A stretch of DNA of 64,000 bases, taken from the NCBI RefSeq assembly GCF_002940005.1, contig NZ_MDEF01000011.1; one strand, written 5' to 3'. Shown here piece by piece: positions 9,522-17,524 of this stretch (the first letter of the stretch is position 1; each line of letters opens with the position of its first letter). The stretch comes from Xanthomonas hortorum (GTDB lineage: Bacteria; Pseudomonadota; Gammaproteobacteria; Xanthomonadales; Xanthomonadaceae). A program made the translations under genes and the position numbers. The notes under the pieces are model-generated. The model was given only the letters and a program-made list of their open reading frames with translations. It was not told the DNA's origin and searched no databases.

Positions 9522-10907
9522 CTAGCGCGCGCTGGCAGGCAATCGAGGCAATGCCGGGAACGCGCGCTGCACGCAGTCGCTGCGCTCGCAGGTCAGGCAA
9601 CCGGGGCCGATCGGTACCGCATCGTCCACCGCATCCAGGTCCCAGCCGCGTGCATACACCAGTTGATCGGCATGGCGCAGGTCGCAGCCCATCGCCAGTG
9701 CAAAGGTCTTGCGCGGGCGGCCATAACCGGGCGCGCCACTGCTGACCTGCCGCGCAAGCCAGAAATAGCGCCGGCCATCGGGCATGCGCGCGATCTGGGT
9801 CAGGATGCGGTCGGGCTGATTGAAGGCTTCGTAGACGATCCACAGCGGGCAGGCGCCGCCGACATGCGAGAAGTGGAAGTCGGTGGCCGAGTGACGTTTG
9901 GACACATTGCCAGCACGGTCCACCCGCATGAAGAAGATTGGCAAGCCGGCCGCACCGCGCCGCTGCAAGGTGCTGAGCCGGTGGCAGACCGCCTCGAAGC
10001 CCACATCGAAACGATCGGCCAGCCATTCGATGTCGTAGCGGCAGGTCTGCGCGCTGTGCAGAAATTCGCCATAAGGCATCACCAGGGCGCCGGCGAAATA
10101 GTTCGACAAACCAATGCGCGACAACGCGATGCGCTCGGCATCTTCGAATCCGGCATCGGCAATGCGCGCCTCCAGCAGCGGCGCACACTCCAGCAACGCC
10201 AACTGCGCCGCCATCTGGAAGGCCTGTTGGCCGGGGCGCAGATGCGCAGGCAGCCATAGCACGCGCGCCTGCGTATCCACGCTGCGTTTGTCGCTGAGCA
10301 GGTCGGTGGCGTCCTGCACCAACAAGCCATGGCGATCGGCCAGGCGTTGGCGCAGCCGCAGCGCAAGGTTGTCCGGGGTCAGCCCGAGTTCGGCATGCAG
10401 CGCTTCGGCGCGCTCATCCAGTTCGGGCAGGTAGTTGTGCGCGCGATTGAAGTAATCGCGCACCTGCTCGCCGGGCGACAGCGAGGGCAGTGCGGCATGG
10501 TCGGCGCCGATCTGCAGTTCCAGTGCGGCATTGCGCTCGAGCAGGTGCCGATGGGCGCGGTGCAGGTCCAGCAGTGCCTGCGCCACCTGCGGCAGATTGC
10601 CGGTGAGCACGCGCAGCTCGGCGGCCGACAGGCTGTGGCCCAGGCTGCGCAGCGATTCGTCCAAGGGTTCCACCAGCGCGGCGGGGTCGTCCAGGTCCAG
10701 CAGGCCTTCCAGGTCGCCCAGGGCGGCCTTGAGCCGTTGCTGGATCGCCAGCGTCAACGGCCGCTGGTTGCGCTCGATCTGGTTGAGATAGCTCGGCGAC
10801 AGCGCCAACCGGCGCGCCAGTTCGGCCTGGGTCAGGCCATGGCGTTGGCGCAGCCGCTGCAGGCGCAGGCCGAGTTGGTGGCGCAGAAGTGGCTGCGTGT
10901 GTGGCAT
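9522..10907 (-). CDS. Short-chain fatty acyl-CoA-responsive regulator, ScfR/RamB type
   Basis: A 461-residue cytoplasmic transcription regulator. An XRE-type helix-turn-helix occupies residues 10-62 (LTQAELARRLALSPSYLNQIER), followed by an IrrE/ImmA-like segment and a C-terminal domain with the Cys pair CLTCERSDC near the end, the layout of ScfR, RamB and PrpR regulators that sense short-chain acyl-CoA. The ATG at 10907 is chosen; the longer frame would need a TTG codon at 10922. Two tandem ATTCGCAA units overlap this start codon, and a related tandem lies before divergent mmsA, suggesting the protein controls itself and the valine/isobutyrate operon. Ligand identity (for example propionyl-, isobutyryl- or methylmalonyl-CoA) is inferred from the neighbours. 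Confidence 0.87.
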   Translation of the reverse strand: MPHTQPLLRHQLGLRLQRLRQRHGLTQAELARRLALSPSYLNQIERNQRPLTLAIQQRLKAALGDLEGLLDLDDPAALVEPLDESLRSLGHSLSAAELRVLTGNLPQVAQALLDLHRAHRHLLERNAALELQIGADHAALPSLSPGEQVRDYFNRAHNYLPELDERAEALHAELGLTPDNLALRLRQRLADRHGLLVQDATDLLSDKRSVDTQARVLWLPAHLRPGQQAFQMAAQLALLECAPLLEARIADAGFEDAERIALSRIGLSNYFAGALVMPYGEFLHSAQTCRYDIEWLADRFDVGFEAVCHRLSTLQRRGAAGLPIFFMRVDRAGNVSKRHSATDFHFSHVGGACPLWIVYEAFNQPDRILTQIARMPDGRRYFWLARQVSSGAPGYGRPRKTFALAMGCDLRHADQLVYARGWDLDAVDDAVPIGPGCLTCERSDCVQRAFPALPRLPASAR

Positions 10908-10922
10908 TCGCAAGATTCGCAA
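10906..10922 (-). promoter_or_regulatory. Tandem ATTCGCAA operator at the ScfR-like gene start
   Basis: Two copies of ATTCGCAA (10906-10913 and 10915-10922) with a 9-bp period, reading TTGCGAAT twice on the minus strand. They overlap the regulator's start codon. RamB/PrpR/ScfR proteins are known to bind direct TTTGCAAA-like repeats, so this is a candidate autoregulatory site. Confidence 0.5.
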
Positions 10923-10981
10923 AATTGTGCCGCCAGCTTAGCGCGATTAAGCAATTGGCGGCTGGGAATGCCGGCGAGGGG

Positions 10982-10996
10982 TGCGAACAATGCGAA
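10982..10996 (+). promoter_or_regulatory. Tandem TGCGAA operator upstream of mmsA
   Basis: TGCGAA at 10982-10987 and again at 10991-10996, with the same 9-bp period as the pair over the regulator start but on the other strand, 35 bp before the mmsA ATG. The shared core and period suggest recognition by the divergent ScfR-like protein. Confidence 0.5.
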
Positions 10997-11030
10997 GCAC
11001 TGCATCGACCCTTCTGCGAGCGAACCTGCA

Positions 11031-12536
11031 ATGAGCGAATCCGTCCCCCGCGTGTCCCTGTTGATCGATGGCGAATTTGTGGTTTCCGACAGTTCGCACT
11101 GGCAGGACGTGGTCAACCCGGCCGATCAGTCGGTGCTGGCGCAGGTGCCGTTCGCCACCACGGCCGAGGTCGACGCCGCAGTGGCCGCCGCCAGCCGTGC
11201 TTTCGTCAGCTGGCGCAAGACGCCCATCGGCACCCGCGCGCGTGTCTTCCTCAAGTACCAGCAACTGATCCGCGAACACATGCCCGAGCTGGCCGCGCTG
11301 CTCAGTGCCGAGCAGGGCAAGACTCTGGCCGATGCCGAAGGCGATGTGTTCCGCGGGCTGGAGGTGGTGGAGCACGCCGCGGCGATCGGCAATCTGCAAC
11401 TGGGCGAGCTGGCCAACAACGTCGCCAACGGCGTGGACACCTACAGCCTGCTGCAGCCGCTGGGCGTGTGCGCGGGCATCACCCCGTTCAACTTCCCGGC
11501 GATGATTCCGCTGTGGATGTTTCCGATGGCCATCGCCACCGGCAACACCTTCGTGCTCAAGCCGTCCGAGCAGGACCCGATGGTGACCATGCGCCTGGTT
11601 GAGCTCGCGCTGGAAGCAGGCATTCCCAAGGGTGTGCTCAACGTGGTGCACGGCGGCGAAGAGGTGGTCAACGCGCTGTGCGACCACCCCGAGATCAAGG
11701 CGCTGTCGTTCGTCGGCTCCACCAAGGTCGGCACGCACGTCTATCGCCGCGCATCGCTGGCCGGCAAGCGCGTGCAATGCATGATGGGCGCGAAGAATCA
11801 CGCGGTGGTGCTGCCGGACGCCAATCAGGAACAGACCCTCAACGCGATGGTTGGTGCCGCCTTTGGTGCCGCCGGCCAGCGTTGCATGGCGGCATCCACG
11901 CTGGTGCTGGTGGGCGAGGCGCAGCAATGGATTCCGGCACTGGTCGCCAAGGCCAAGACCTTGAAGCTGGGTGCGGGCAATGCGCAGGGCACCGACGTGG
12001 GCCCGTTGATTTCCTGCGCCGCACGCGAGCGTGTGGAGAGCCTGATCGCCTCCAGCGTGGAGCAGGGCGCCACGCTGGAACTGGATGGTCGCAGCCCGAG
12101 CGTGCCGGGGTTCGAACAAGGCAATTTCGTCGGCCCGACGATCTTCTCCGGCGTCACCCCGGGCATGCGCATCTACGACGAAGAAATCTTCGGCCCCGTG
12201 CTGGTGATCCTGGGCGCAGACACGCTGGACGATGCGATTGCGCTGGTCAACGCCAATCCCAACGGCAACGGCACCGCATTGTTCACCCAGTCCGGTGCTG
12301 CCGCGCGGCGTTTCCAGGAAGACATCGATGTGGGTCAGGTCGGCATCAACGTGCCGATTCCGGTGCCGGTACCGCTGTTTTCGTTCACCGGCTCGCGCGC
12401 CTCCAAGCTCGGCGACCTGGGTCCGTACGGCAAGCAGGTGGTGATGTTCTATACCCAGACCAAGACCGTGACCGCGCGCTGGTTCGACGACCAGACGCTG
12501 GGCCATGGCGTCAACACCACCATCTCTCTCACGTGA
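11031..12536 (+). CDS. mmsA: Methylmalonate-semialdehyde dehydrogenase (CoA-acylating)
   Basis: A 501-residue aldehyde dehydrogenase that oxidises methylmalonate semialdehyde to propionyl-CoA with NAD and CoA, the last step of valine and myo-inositol breakdown. The catalytic cysteine lies in FGAAGQRCMAA, and the conserved SFVGST and PFNFPAMIPLWMFP segments are typical of the MMSDH subfamily rather than generic ALDHs. The ATG at 11031 follows the promoter region shared with the divergent regulator. It is the first gene of a five-gene run (mmsA, acyl-CoA dehydrogenase, enoyl-CoA hydratase, HIBYL-CoA hydrolase, mmsB) that together cover isobutyryl-CoA to propionyl-CoA. The 10-bp gap to the next gene implies one transcript. 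Confidence 0.96.
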   Translation: MSESVPRVSLLIDGEFVVSDSSHWQDVVNPADQSVLAQVPFATTAEVDAAVAAASRAFVSWRKTPIGTRARVFLKYQQLIREHMPELAALLSAEQGKTLADAEGDVFRGLEVVEHAAAIGNLQLGELANNVANGVDTYSLLQPLGVCAGITPFNFPAMIPLWMFPMAIATGNTFVLKPSEQDPMVTMRLVELALEAGIPKGVLNVVHGGEEVVNALCDHPEIKALSFVGSTKVGTHVYRRASLAGKRVQCMMGAKNHAVVLPDANQEQTLNAMVGAAFGAAGQRCMAASTLVLVGEAQQWIPALVAKAKTLKLGAGNAQGTDVGPLISCAARERVESLIASSVEQGATLELDGRSPSVPGFEQGNFVGPTIFSGVTPGMRIYDEEIFGPVLVILGADTLDDAIALVNANPNGNGTALFTQSGAAARRFQEDIDVGQVGINVPIPVPVPLFSFTGSRASKLGDLGPYGKQVVMFYTQTKTVTARWFDDQTLGHGVNTTISLT

Positions 12537-12546
12537 TCCGATCGCC

Positions 12547-13728
12547 ATGAATGCAGCCATCCAGCTACACCCCAACGCGGCCGATTTGAACGACGAGCAG
12601 GAGGCCTTCCGCGCCGCCGCGCGCGACTTCGCCGACAAGGAACTCGCCCCACATGCCGCGCAATGGGACGCAGAAAGTCACTTCCCGCGCGAGGCGATCG
12701 CGAAGGCCGCCGAGCTCGGTTTCTGCGGCCTGTACACCGACGAAGGCGTGGGCGGCCTGGGCATGCGCCGGCTCGATGCAGCAGTGGTGTTCGAGGAACT
12801 GGCCACGGTCGACCCGTCCACCTCGGCCTTCATCAGCATCCACAATATGGCCACCTGGTTGATCGCCAGCTACGGCAACGACGGCGTGCGTGCGCAATGG
12901 GGCGAGGCGATGACCAGCGGCGCCAAGCTGGGCTCGTATTGCCTGACCGAGCCGGGTGCCGGCTCGGACGCGGCATCGTTGAAAACCCGCGCCCAGCGCG
13001 ATGGCGACGCGTATGTGCTCAACGGCAGCAAGGCCTTCATTTCCGGTGCCGGCGCCACCGATGTGCTGGTAGTGATGGCCCGCACCGGCGACGATGGCGC
13101 ACGCGGCATCAGCGCCTTCGTGGTGCCGGCCGACGCGCCCGGCATCAGCTACGGCCGCAAGGAAGAAAAGATGGGCTGGAACAGCCAGCCCACGCGCGGG
13201 GTGACCTTTACCGATGTACGCATCCCGGCCGGCAATCTGCTCGGCAAGGAAGGCGAGGGCTTCAAGATGGCGATGAAGGCGCTGGATGGCGGCCGCATCA
13301 ACATCGCGGCATGTTCGCTGGGCGCGGCGCAGGGCGCACTGGATGCCGCGCGTCGCTACATGGGCGAGCGCCGCCAGTTCGGCAAAAAGTTGGCCGATTT
13401 CCAGGCGCTGCAATTCAAGCTGGCCGATATGGCCACCCAACTGGTGGCCGCGCGGCAGATGGTGCACACCGCCGCACGCAAGCTCGATGCCGGCAGCCAC
13501 GATGCCACTGTGTGGTGCGCAATGGCCAAGCGCTTCGCCACCGACGCCGGCTTTGCGATCTGCGACGACGCACTGCAGATCCACGGCGGTTACGGCTATA
13601 TCCGCGAGTACCCGATCGAACGCCTGCTGCGCGACAGCCGCGTGCATCGCATCCTGGAAGGCACCAACGAAGTGATGCGCATGATCATTGCGCGGCACTT
13701 GCTCAACGGCGAGGAGGAACTGCGATGA
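12547..13728 (+). CDS. Acyl-CoA dehydrogenase, probable isobutyryl-CoA dehydrogenase
   Basis: A 393-residue FAD flavoprotein with the acyl-CoA dehydrogenase signatures YCLTEPGAGSDAA and QIHGGYGYIREYPIERLLRDSR. It should oxidise isobutyryl-CoA to methacrylyl-CoA and pass electrons to ETF. The substrate is inferred from its place between mmsA and the enoyl-CoA hydratase; branched or short-chain acyl-CoA dehydrogenases look alike in sequence. The ATG at 12547 is chosen over an upstream in-frame ATG at 12505 that lies inside mmsA. Its end overlaps the next gene by 4 bp (ATGA), so translation is probably coupled. Confidence 0.92.
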   Translation: MNAAIQLHPNAADLNDEQEAFRAAARDFADKELAPHAAQWDAESHFPREAIAKAAELGFCGLYTDEGVGGLGMRRLDAAVVFEELATVDPSTSAFISIHNMATWLIASYGNDGVRAQWGEAMTSGAKLGSYCLTEPGAGSDAASLKTRAQRDGDAYVLNGSKAFISGAGATDVLVVMARTGDDGARGISAFVVPADAPGISYGRKEEKMGWNSQPTRGVTFTDVRIPAGNLLGKEGEGFKMAMKALDGGRINIAACSLGAAQGALDAARRYMGERRQFGKKLADFQALQFKLADMATQLVAARQMVHTAARKLDAGSHDATVWCAMAKRFATDAGFAICDDALQIHGGYGYIREYPIERLLRDSRVHRILEGTNEVMRMIIARHLLNGEEELR

Positions 13729-14522
13729 GCGATTGGGAAGGGCGCGCGCATACCGGCCTGCAGGTCGAGCGCGATGGGCATGTGGCCATCGTCACGTTGA
13801 GCAACCCGCCGGCCAATACCTGGACTGTGCAGAGTCTGGCTGCCTTGCGCGACCTGGTGCATGCATTGGATGCCGACCGCAGCGTGTATGCGTTGGTGAT
13901 CACCGGCGAGGGCGAAAAGTTCTTCAGCGCCGGTGCCGACCTCAAGCAATTCGCCGATGGCGACAAGGCCGCTGCACGCGAGGCCGCGCGTCGCTTCGGC
14001 GAAGCGTTCGAGGCGTTGAGCGCCTTTCGTGGCGTGTCTATCGCCGCCATCAACGGCTATGCCATGGGCGGCGGCCTGGAATGCGCGCTGGCCTGCGACC
14101 TGCGCATTGCCGAGCAGCAGGTGCATCTGGCGCTACCGGAAGCCAGCGTCGGTTTGCTGCCGTGCGCGGGTGGCACCCAGAACCTGCCGCGCCTGGTCGG
14201 CGAGGGCTGGGCCAAGCGCATGATCCTGCTGGGCGAGCGTATCGATGCCGCCACCGCGCAACGGATCGGATTGGTGGAAGAGGTGGTTGGCAAGGGCGAA
14301 TCGCGCGCGCTGGCAGTTGCATGGGCGCAGCGTGCCGGCAAGCAGAGCCCGGTGAGCGTTGCGGCCTGCAAACGCCTGGTGCAATCCACCCGCCATGGCA
14401 CGCACGCTGCGGCCTTGGTTGCCGAGCGCGAAGCCTTTGTCGATCTGTTTGAGCAAGCCGATCAGGCCGAGGGCGTCGCGGCATTCCTCGAGAAGCGCGC
14501 GCCGCAGTGGAGCAATGGCTGA
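13725..14522 (+). CDS. Enoyl-CoA hydratase
   Basis: A 265-residue crotonase-fold enzyme, likely hydrating methacrylyl-CoA to 3-hydroxyisobutyryl-CoA. The oxyanion-hole segments FSAGADLKQF and YAMGGGLECALACD are present, as is LPEASVGLLPCAGGTQ, which carries the second catalytic glutamate. It is coupled at both ends: its ATG overlaps the dehydrogenase stop, and its TGA overlaps the ATG of the next gene. Context gives the specificity; crotonase sequence alone would not. Confidence 0.92.
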   Translation: MSDWEGRAHTGLQVERDGHVAIVTLSNPPANTWTVQSLAALRDLVHALDADRSVYALVITGEGEKFFSAGADLKQFADGDKAAAREAARRFGEAFEALSAFRGVSIAAINGYAMGGGLECALACDLRIAEQQVHLALPEASVGLLPCAGGTQNLPRLVGEGWAKRMILLGERIDAATAQRIGLVEEVVGKGESRALAVAWAQRAGKQSPVSVAACKRLVQSTRHGTHAAALVAEREAFVDLFEQADQAEGVAAFLEKRAPQWSNG

Positions 14523-15709
14523 TGGTGGATGCCAACGCAACTGAAGAGGCACCGGTGCTGTTCGAGCAACGCGATTGCGCGGATGGGCATCGCATCGGCA
14601 TCGCCACCTTGAATTCGCCCAAGACGCTCAACGGCCTGTCGTTGCAGATGACGCGCCTGCTGGATGCGCAGCTGCGCGTCTGGGCCGACGATGCGCAGAT
14701 CGCCTGTGTGGTGTTGCGTGGTGCCGGCGAGAAAGCGTTCTGCGCGGGCGGCGATCTGCATGGTCTGTACCAGAGCATGCGCGCGCATCGCGATGCGGTT
14801 CCCGATGCGAACGAACGCATCGCGCAACCGCAAGGCAATGCGCACGCCGCTGCGTTCTTCGAAGAAGAATATCGGCTCGACCATCGCATCCATACCTATC
14901 CCAAGCCGCTGCTGTGTTGGGGCCACGGTATTGTCATGGGCGGCGGCATCGGCCTGATGTCCGGCGCCAGCCATCGCGTGGTCACCGAGCGTTCGCGTCT
15001 GGCGATGCCGGAGATCAGCGTCGGCTTGTTTCCCGATGTCGGTGGCAGCTGGTTGTTGCGCCGCGTGCCGCACGCTGCCGGATTGTTTCTGGCACTGACC
15101 GGTGCGCCGTTGGGTGCGAGCGACGCTATCTACGCGGGGCTGGCGGATGTGCGTCTGGAACATGCGCAATACGCAGCGGTGCTGGATGCCTTGAGCGCGC
15201 ACGCCTGGACGGGCAATGTGCAGAACGATCGCGGCCAACTCGGTGCGTTTTTGCACAGCATTGCGCAAGCTCTGGAGCCCGGCCCCTTGCAAGTGCATGC
15301 GGCCTTGATCGAGCAACTGGTGGCGGGCGACACGCTGGAAAAGGTGGTCGCTACGATCCTGGCACTGCAAAGCGAAGACGCCTGGTTGCAAGCCGCACGC
15401 GCAACGCTGGCAGCTGGCGCGCCCAGTTCCGCGCGGCTGGCCTGGGAGCTGCAACGTCATCCGGCTACAAGCACCCTGTCCGATACCTTCCGCACCGAAT
15501 ACGTGGCGGCGCTGCATGTCGCCGCACATGGCGACTTTGCCGAAGGCATCCGCGCGCTGCTGATCGACAAGGACCGCCAGCCGCAATGGCAACCGGCCTC
15601 GCTGGAAGAGGCGGATACGCAGTGGGCTGCTGCATTCTTTCATTCGCCCTGGCCCGCCGAAGAGCACCCGCTCGCCGATCTTGCTGTACGTGAAGTCGGT
15701 GAACGCTGA
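14522..15709 (+). CDS. 3-hydroxyisobutyryl-CoA hydrolase
   Basis: A 395-residue crotonase-fold thioesterase that releases free 3-hydroxyisobutyrate from its CoA ester. The long C-terminal extension and the motifs KAFCAGGDLHGLY, GHGIVMGGGIGLMSGA and PEISVGLFPDVGGSW are characteristic of HIBCH rather than of ordinary hydratases. The ATG at 14522 overlaps the upstream stop (TGATG); the frame could also start at a GTG at 14507 but the overlapping ATG fits coupling better. It precedes mmsB, which uses the product. Confidence 0.93.
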   Translation: MVDANATEEAPVLFEQRDCADGHRIGIATLNSPKTLNGLSLQMTRLLDAQLRVWADDAQIACVVLRGAGEKAFCAGGDLHGLYQSMRAHRDAVPDANERIAQPQGNAHAAAFFEEEYRLDHRIHTYPKPLLCWGHGIVMGGGIGLMSGASHRVVTERSRLAMPEISVGLFPDVGGSWLLRRVPHAAGLFLALTGAPLGASDAIYAGLADVRLEHAQYAAVLDALSAHAWTGNVQNDRGQLGAFLHSIAQALEPGPLQVHAALIEQLVAGDTLEKVVATILALQSEDAWLQAARATLAAGAPSSARLAWELQRHPATSTLSDTFRTEYVAALHVAAHGDFAEGIRALLIDKDRQPQWQPASLEEADTQWAAAFFHSPWPAEEHPLADLAVREVGER

Positions 15710-15880
15710 GTGGCCGGCAAATGCGGTTGATGGCCAGCGCAACGCGGACGCGGCAGGGGAATCGCAAGGTTCGCATTGGCACCGGCAAGCCTGAAGTTTG
15801 CAATGGTCGCCTTGCGGTCCAGCCGCCCGTCCATGACCGCACTAACTATTGATGATCGTTCTAACCTGGAAACCGACACC

Positions 15881-16768
15881 ATGAGCAAGATCGCTTTTAT
15901 CGGCCTGGGCAATATGGGCGGGCCGATGGCTGCCAACCTGATCAAGGCCGGGCACCAGCTATGCGTCTTCGATCTGGTGCCTGCCGCACTGGACGCCGCC
16001 GCCGCAGCCGGTGCGCATGCCGCCGGGTCGGCGCACGACACCTTGGCCGATGCGGAGATCGTGATCTCGATGCTGCCGGCCAGCCGCCATGTCGAAGGCC
16101 TGTATTTCGGCGAGGCCGGCATTCTGGCGCAGATTCCCGCAGGTGCCTTGGTGATCGACTGCAGCACCATTGCACCGGTTACCGCGCGCAAGGTCGCCGC
16201 TGCAGCGCAGGCGCGTGGCTTGGCGATGCTGGACGCGCCGGTTTCTGGCGGTACCGCGGGCGCGGCGGCCGGCACGCTGACCTTCATCGTCGGCGGTGCA
16301 GCCGAGACGCTTGAGCGCGCCCGCCCAGTGCTGCAGGCAATGGGCAAGAACATCTTCCACGTTGGCGACAGCGGCGCCGGCCAGGTCGCAAAACTGTGCA
16401 ACAACATGGCGCTGGGCGTGATCATGGCGGCCACCGGCGAGGCGCTGGCGCTGGGCGTCGCGCAGGGGCTGGACCCGGCGGTGCTGTCGCAGATGATGGC
16501 GGTCAGCACCGGGCGCAGCTGGGCCACCGAAGTCTGTAATCCCTGGCCGGGCGTGTTGCCCAATGCACCGGCCTCGCGCGGTTACAGCGGCGGCTTCGGC
16601 AACGATCTGATGCTCAAGGATCTGGGGCTGGTCGCCGAATCCGCAGTGCAGGCGGGCGTGTCGATTCCGCTCGGCGAGCTGGCGCGCAATCTGTACGCGA
16701 TGAACAGCCAGGCCGGTAACGGTGCGCTGGATTTTTCCAGCGTGATCAAGCTGGTGGCCAAGGTTTGA
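15881..16768 (+). CDS. mmsB: 3-hydroxyisobutyrate dehydrogenase
   Basis: A 295-residue NAD-dependent enzyme converting 3-hydroxyisobutyrate to methylmalonate semialdehyde, the MmsA substrate. A Rossmann motif GLGNMGGPMAANL lies at the N-terminus, the family signature DAPVSGGTAGAAAGTL sits near residue 120 and the catalytic lysine is in GQVAKLCNN. The 171-bp gap after the hydrolase is larger than the other spacings in this run, so a separate promoter is possible. The start at 15881 is chosen by homology; the frame is open upstream to 15776. The stop codon is followed directly by GAGTGGCTAATA, one end of a dispersed repeat. Confidence 0.95.
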   Translation: MSKIAFIGLGNMGGPMAANLIKAGHQLCVFDLVPAALDAAAAAGAHAAGSAHDTLADAEIVISMLPASRHVEGLYFGEAGILAQIPAGALVIDCSTIAPVTARKVAAAAQARGLAMLDAPVSGGTAGAAAGTLTFIVGGAAETLERARPVLQAMGKNIFHVGDSGAGQVAKLCNNMALGVIMAATGEALALGVAQGLDPAVLSQMMAVSTGRSWATEVCNPWPGVLPNAPASRGYSGGFGNDLMLKDLGLVAESAVQAGVSIPLGELARNLYAMNSQAGNGALDFSSVIKLVAKV

Positions 16769-16889
16769 GAGTGGCTAATAGAGCTACTACGCCCACCACT
16801 AGGTGGGCGTCGCCGGCGTTGTAACTCGTATCCGTCTTGATGTAACTCGCATCCGTTTTGATAGGTGATCGAACGGGGATGCGTCGGGT

Positions 16890-17096
16890 GCAGAGCGGAT
16901 GATTTGCGGCTTGGCTTCGAGGCCCTTGCCCGCCCAGCGTCGCGGGACACGCCGCAAGGCAGAGCGGCTGATCTGTGGCTTGTCTGCGAGGCCCTTGCCC
17001 GCCCAGCGTCGTGGGACACGCCGCAAGGCAGAGCGGCTGATCTGTGGCTTGTCTGCGGGGCCCTTGCCCGCTCACCGTCGCGGGACACGCCGCAAG
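16890..17096 (+). repeat. Three tandem 69-bp repeats
   Basis: Units start at 16890, 16959 and 17028, each opening GCAGAGCGG and closing GACACGCCGCAAG. They differ at a few positions, so they are not recent perfect duplications. There are no spacers between units, which argues against a CRISPR. Confidence 0.85.
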
Positions 17097-17165
17097 TACG
17101 TCCCTGTAGGCTCTTACGCGGCATCCATGCCGCGTAAGGTCCCGCGACGGTGAGGGGGCAAGGAC
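17058..17165. repeat. Large nested hairpin overlapping the third tandem unit
   Basis: CTTGCCCGCTCACCGTCGCG in the third repeat is mirrored at 17138-17162 by CGCGACGGTGAGGGGGCAAG with one mismatch. Inside lies a perfect 12-bp hairpin, CTTACGCGGCAT and ATGCCGCGTAAG, around 17111-17136. Such structures could stop or stabilise transcripts leaving the mmsB operon. Confidence 0.7.
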
Positions 17166-17192
17166 CAGTCGAGAGTGTCGGTGTGCATGGTT

Positions 17193-17233
17193 GCAAGCAG
17201 GGCAAGCAGGGCAAGCAGGGCAAGCAGGGCAAG
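17193..17233 (+). repeat. 9-bp tandem repeat (GCAAGCAGG), about 4.6 copies
   Basis: Four perfect copies of GCAAGCAGG followed by GCAAG. Copy number is likely to vary among strains through slippage. It is non-coding as far as can be seen. Confidence 0.9.
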
Positions 17234-17436
17234 TAATGCGGCCGTCCGATGATGTGCGGTCTGATCGGCTCCTCTCGATCCGAGCAATGTCACTGCCACT
17301 ACCGACATCACTCCACTCGTCAACGAAGGCAGTGTGGCCAGCACGTTGCCGCCATCGCTGCGGCGTTCGAGAGCTTTTGTTAGCCGCTCCAAGTTGCCAC
17401 CCGGCCTGTGGGCAATAAGGCACATCACCGCGCCCA

Positions 17437-17456
17437 CGTGATGTGATGTCATCACG
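17437..17456. promoter_or_regulatory. Palindromic operator candidate upstream of the metal exporter
   Basis: CGTGATG (17437-17443) and CATCACG (17450-17456) form a perfect inverted repeat with a 6-bp spacer, ending 68 bp before the exporter ATG. It could be the site of a metal-responsive repressor; no adjacent regulator gene identifies which. Confidence 0.4.
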
Positions 17457-17524
17457 CGCAGGTGTAATAGTCTCCGCCATCGCGTGCGCCTAAGGTGCGC
17501 GGATCGCACGAGGCCACCGCATCC

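Larger units (their letters stand above)
16769..17386. repeat. Repeat-rich element bounded by imperfect inverted ends
   Basis: The spacer after mmsB starts GAGTGGCTAATAGAGCT (from 16769) and later contains AGCTTTTGTTAGCCGCTC (ending near 17386), an imperfect inverted pair. The same ends occur at 32073-32136 and, more diverged, at 50425-50562. Between them lie three 69-bp tandem repeats, a large hairpin and a 9-bp tandem repeat. Reading frames through it exist only because the repeat length is a multiple of three; none looks coding. It may be a non-autonomous mobile or REP-like element, or several independent repeats next to each other. Confidence 0.55.

Noticed and set aside
10947..12638. 563-codon minus-strand frame over mmsA
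   Set aside because: Antisense shadow of a clear aldehyde dehydrogenase; composition typical of such frames.
14507..14521. GTG start for the 3-hydroxyisobutyryl-CoA hydrolase
   Set aside because: The ATG at 14522, in a TGATG overlap with the upstream stop, fits coupled translation better.
16890..17096. CRISPR array
   Set aside because: The three 69-bp units are contiguous without unique spacers, and no cas genes are present.
16582..17480. Coding frames through the mmsB downstream repeats
   Set aside because: They exist because the repeat unit is a multiple of three; there is no ribosome site or family match, and some overlap mmsB in antisense.
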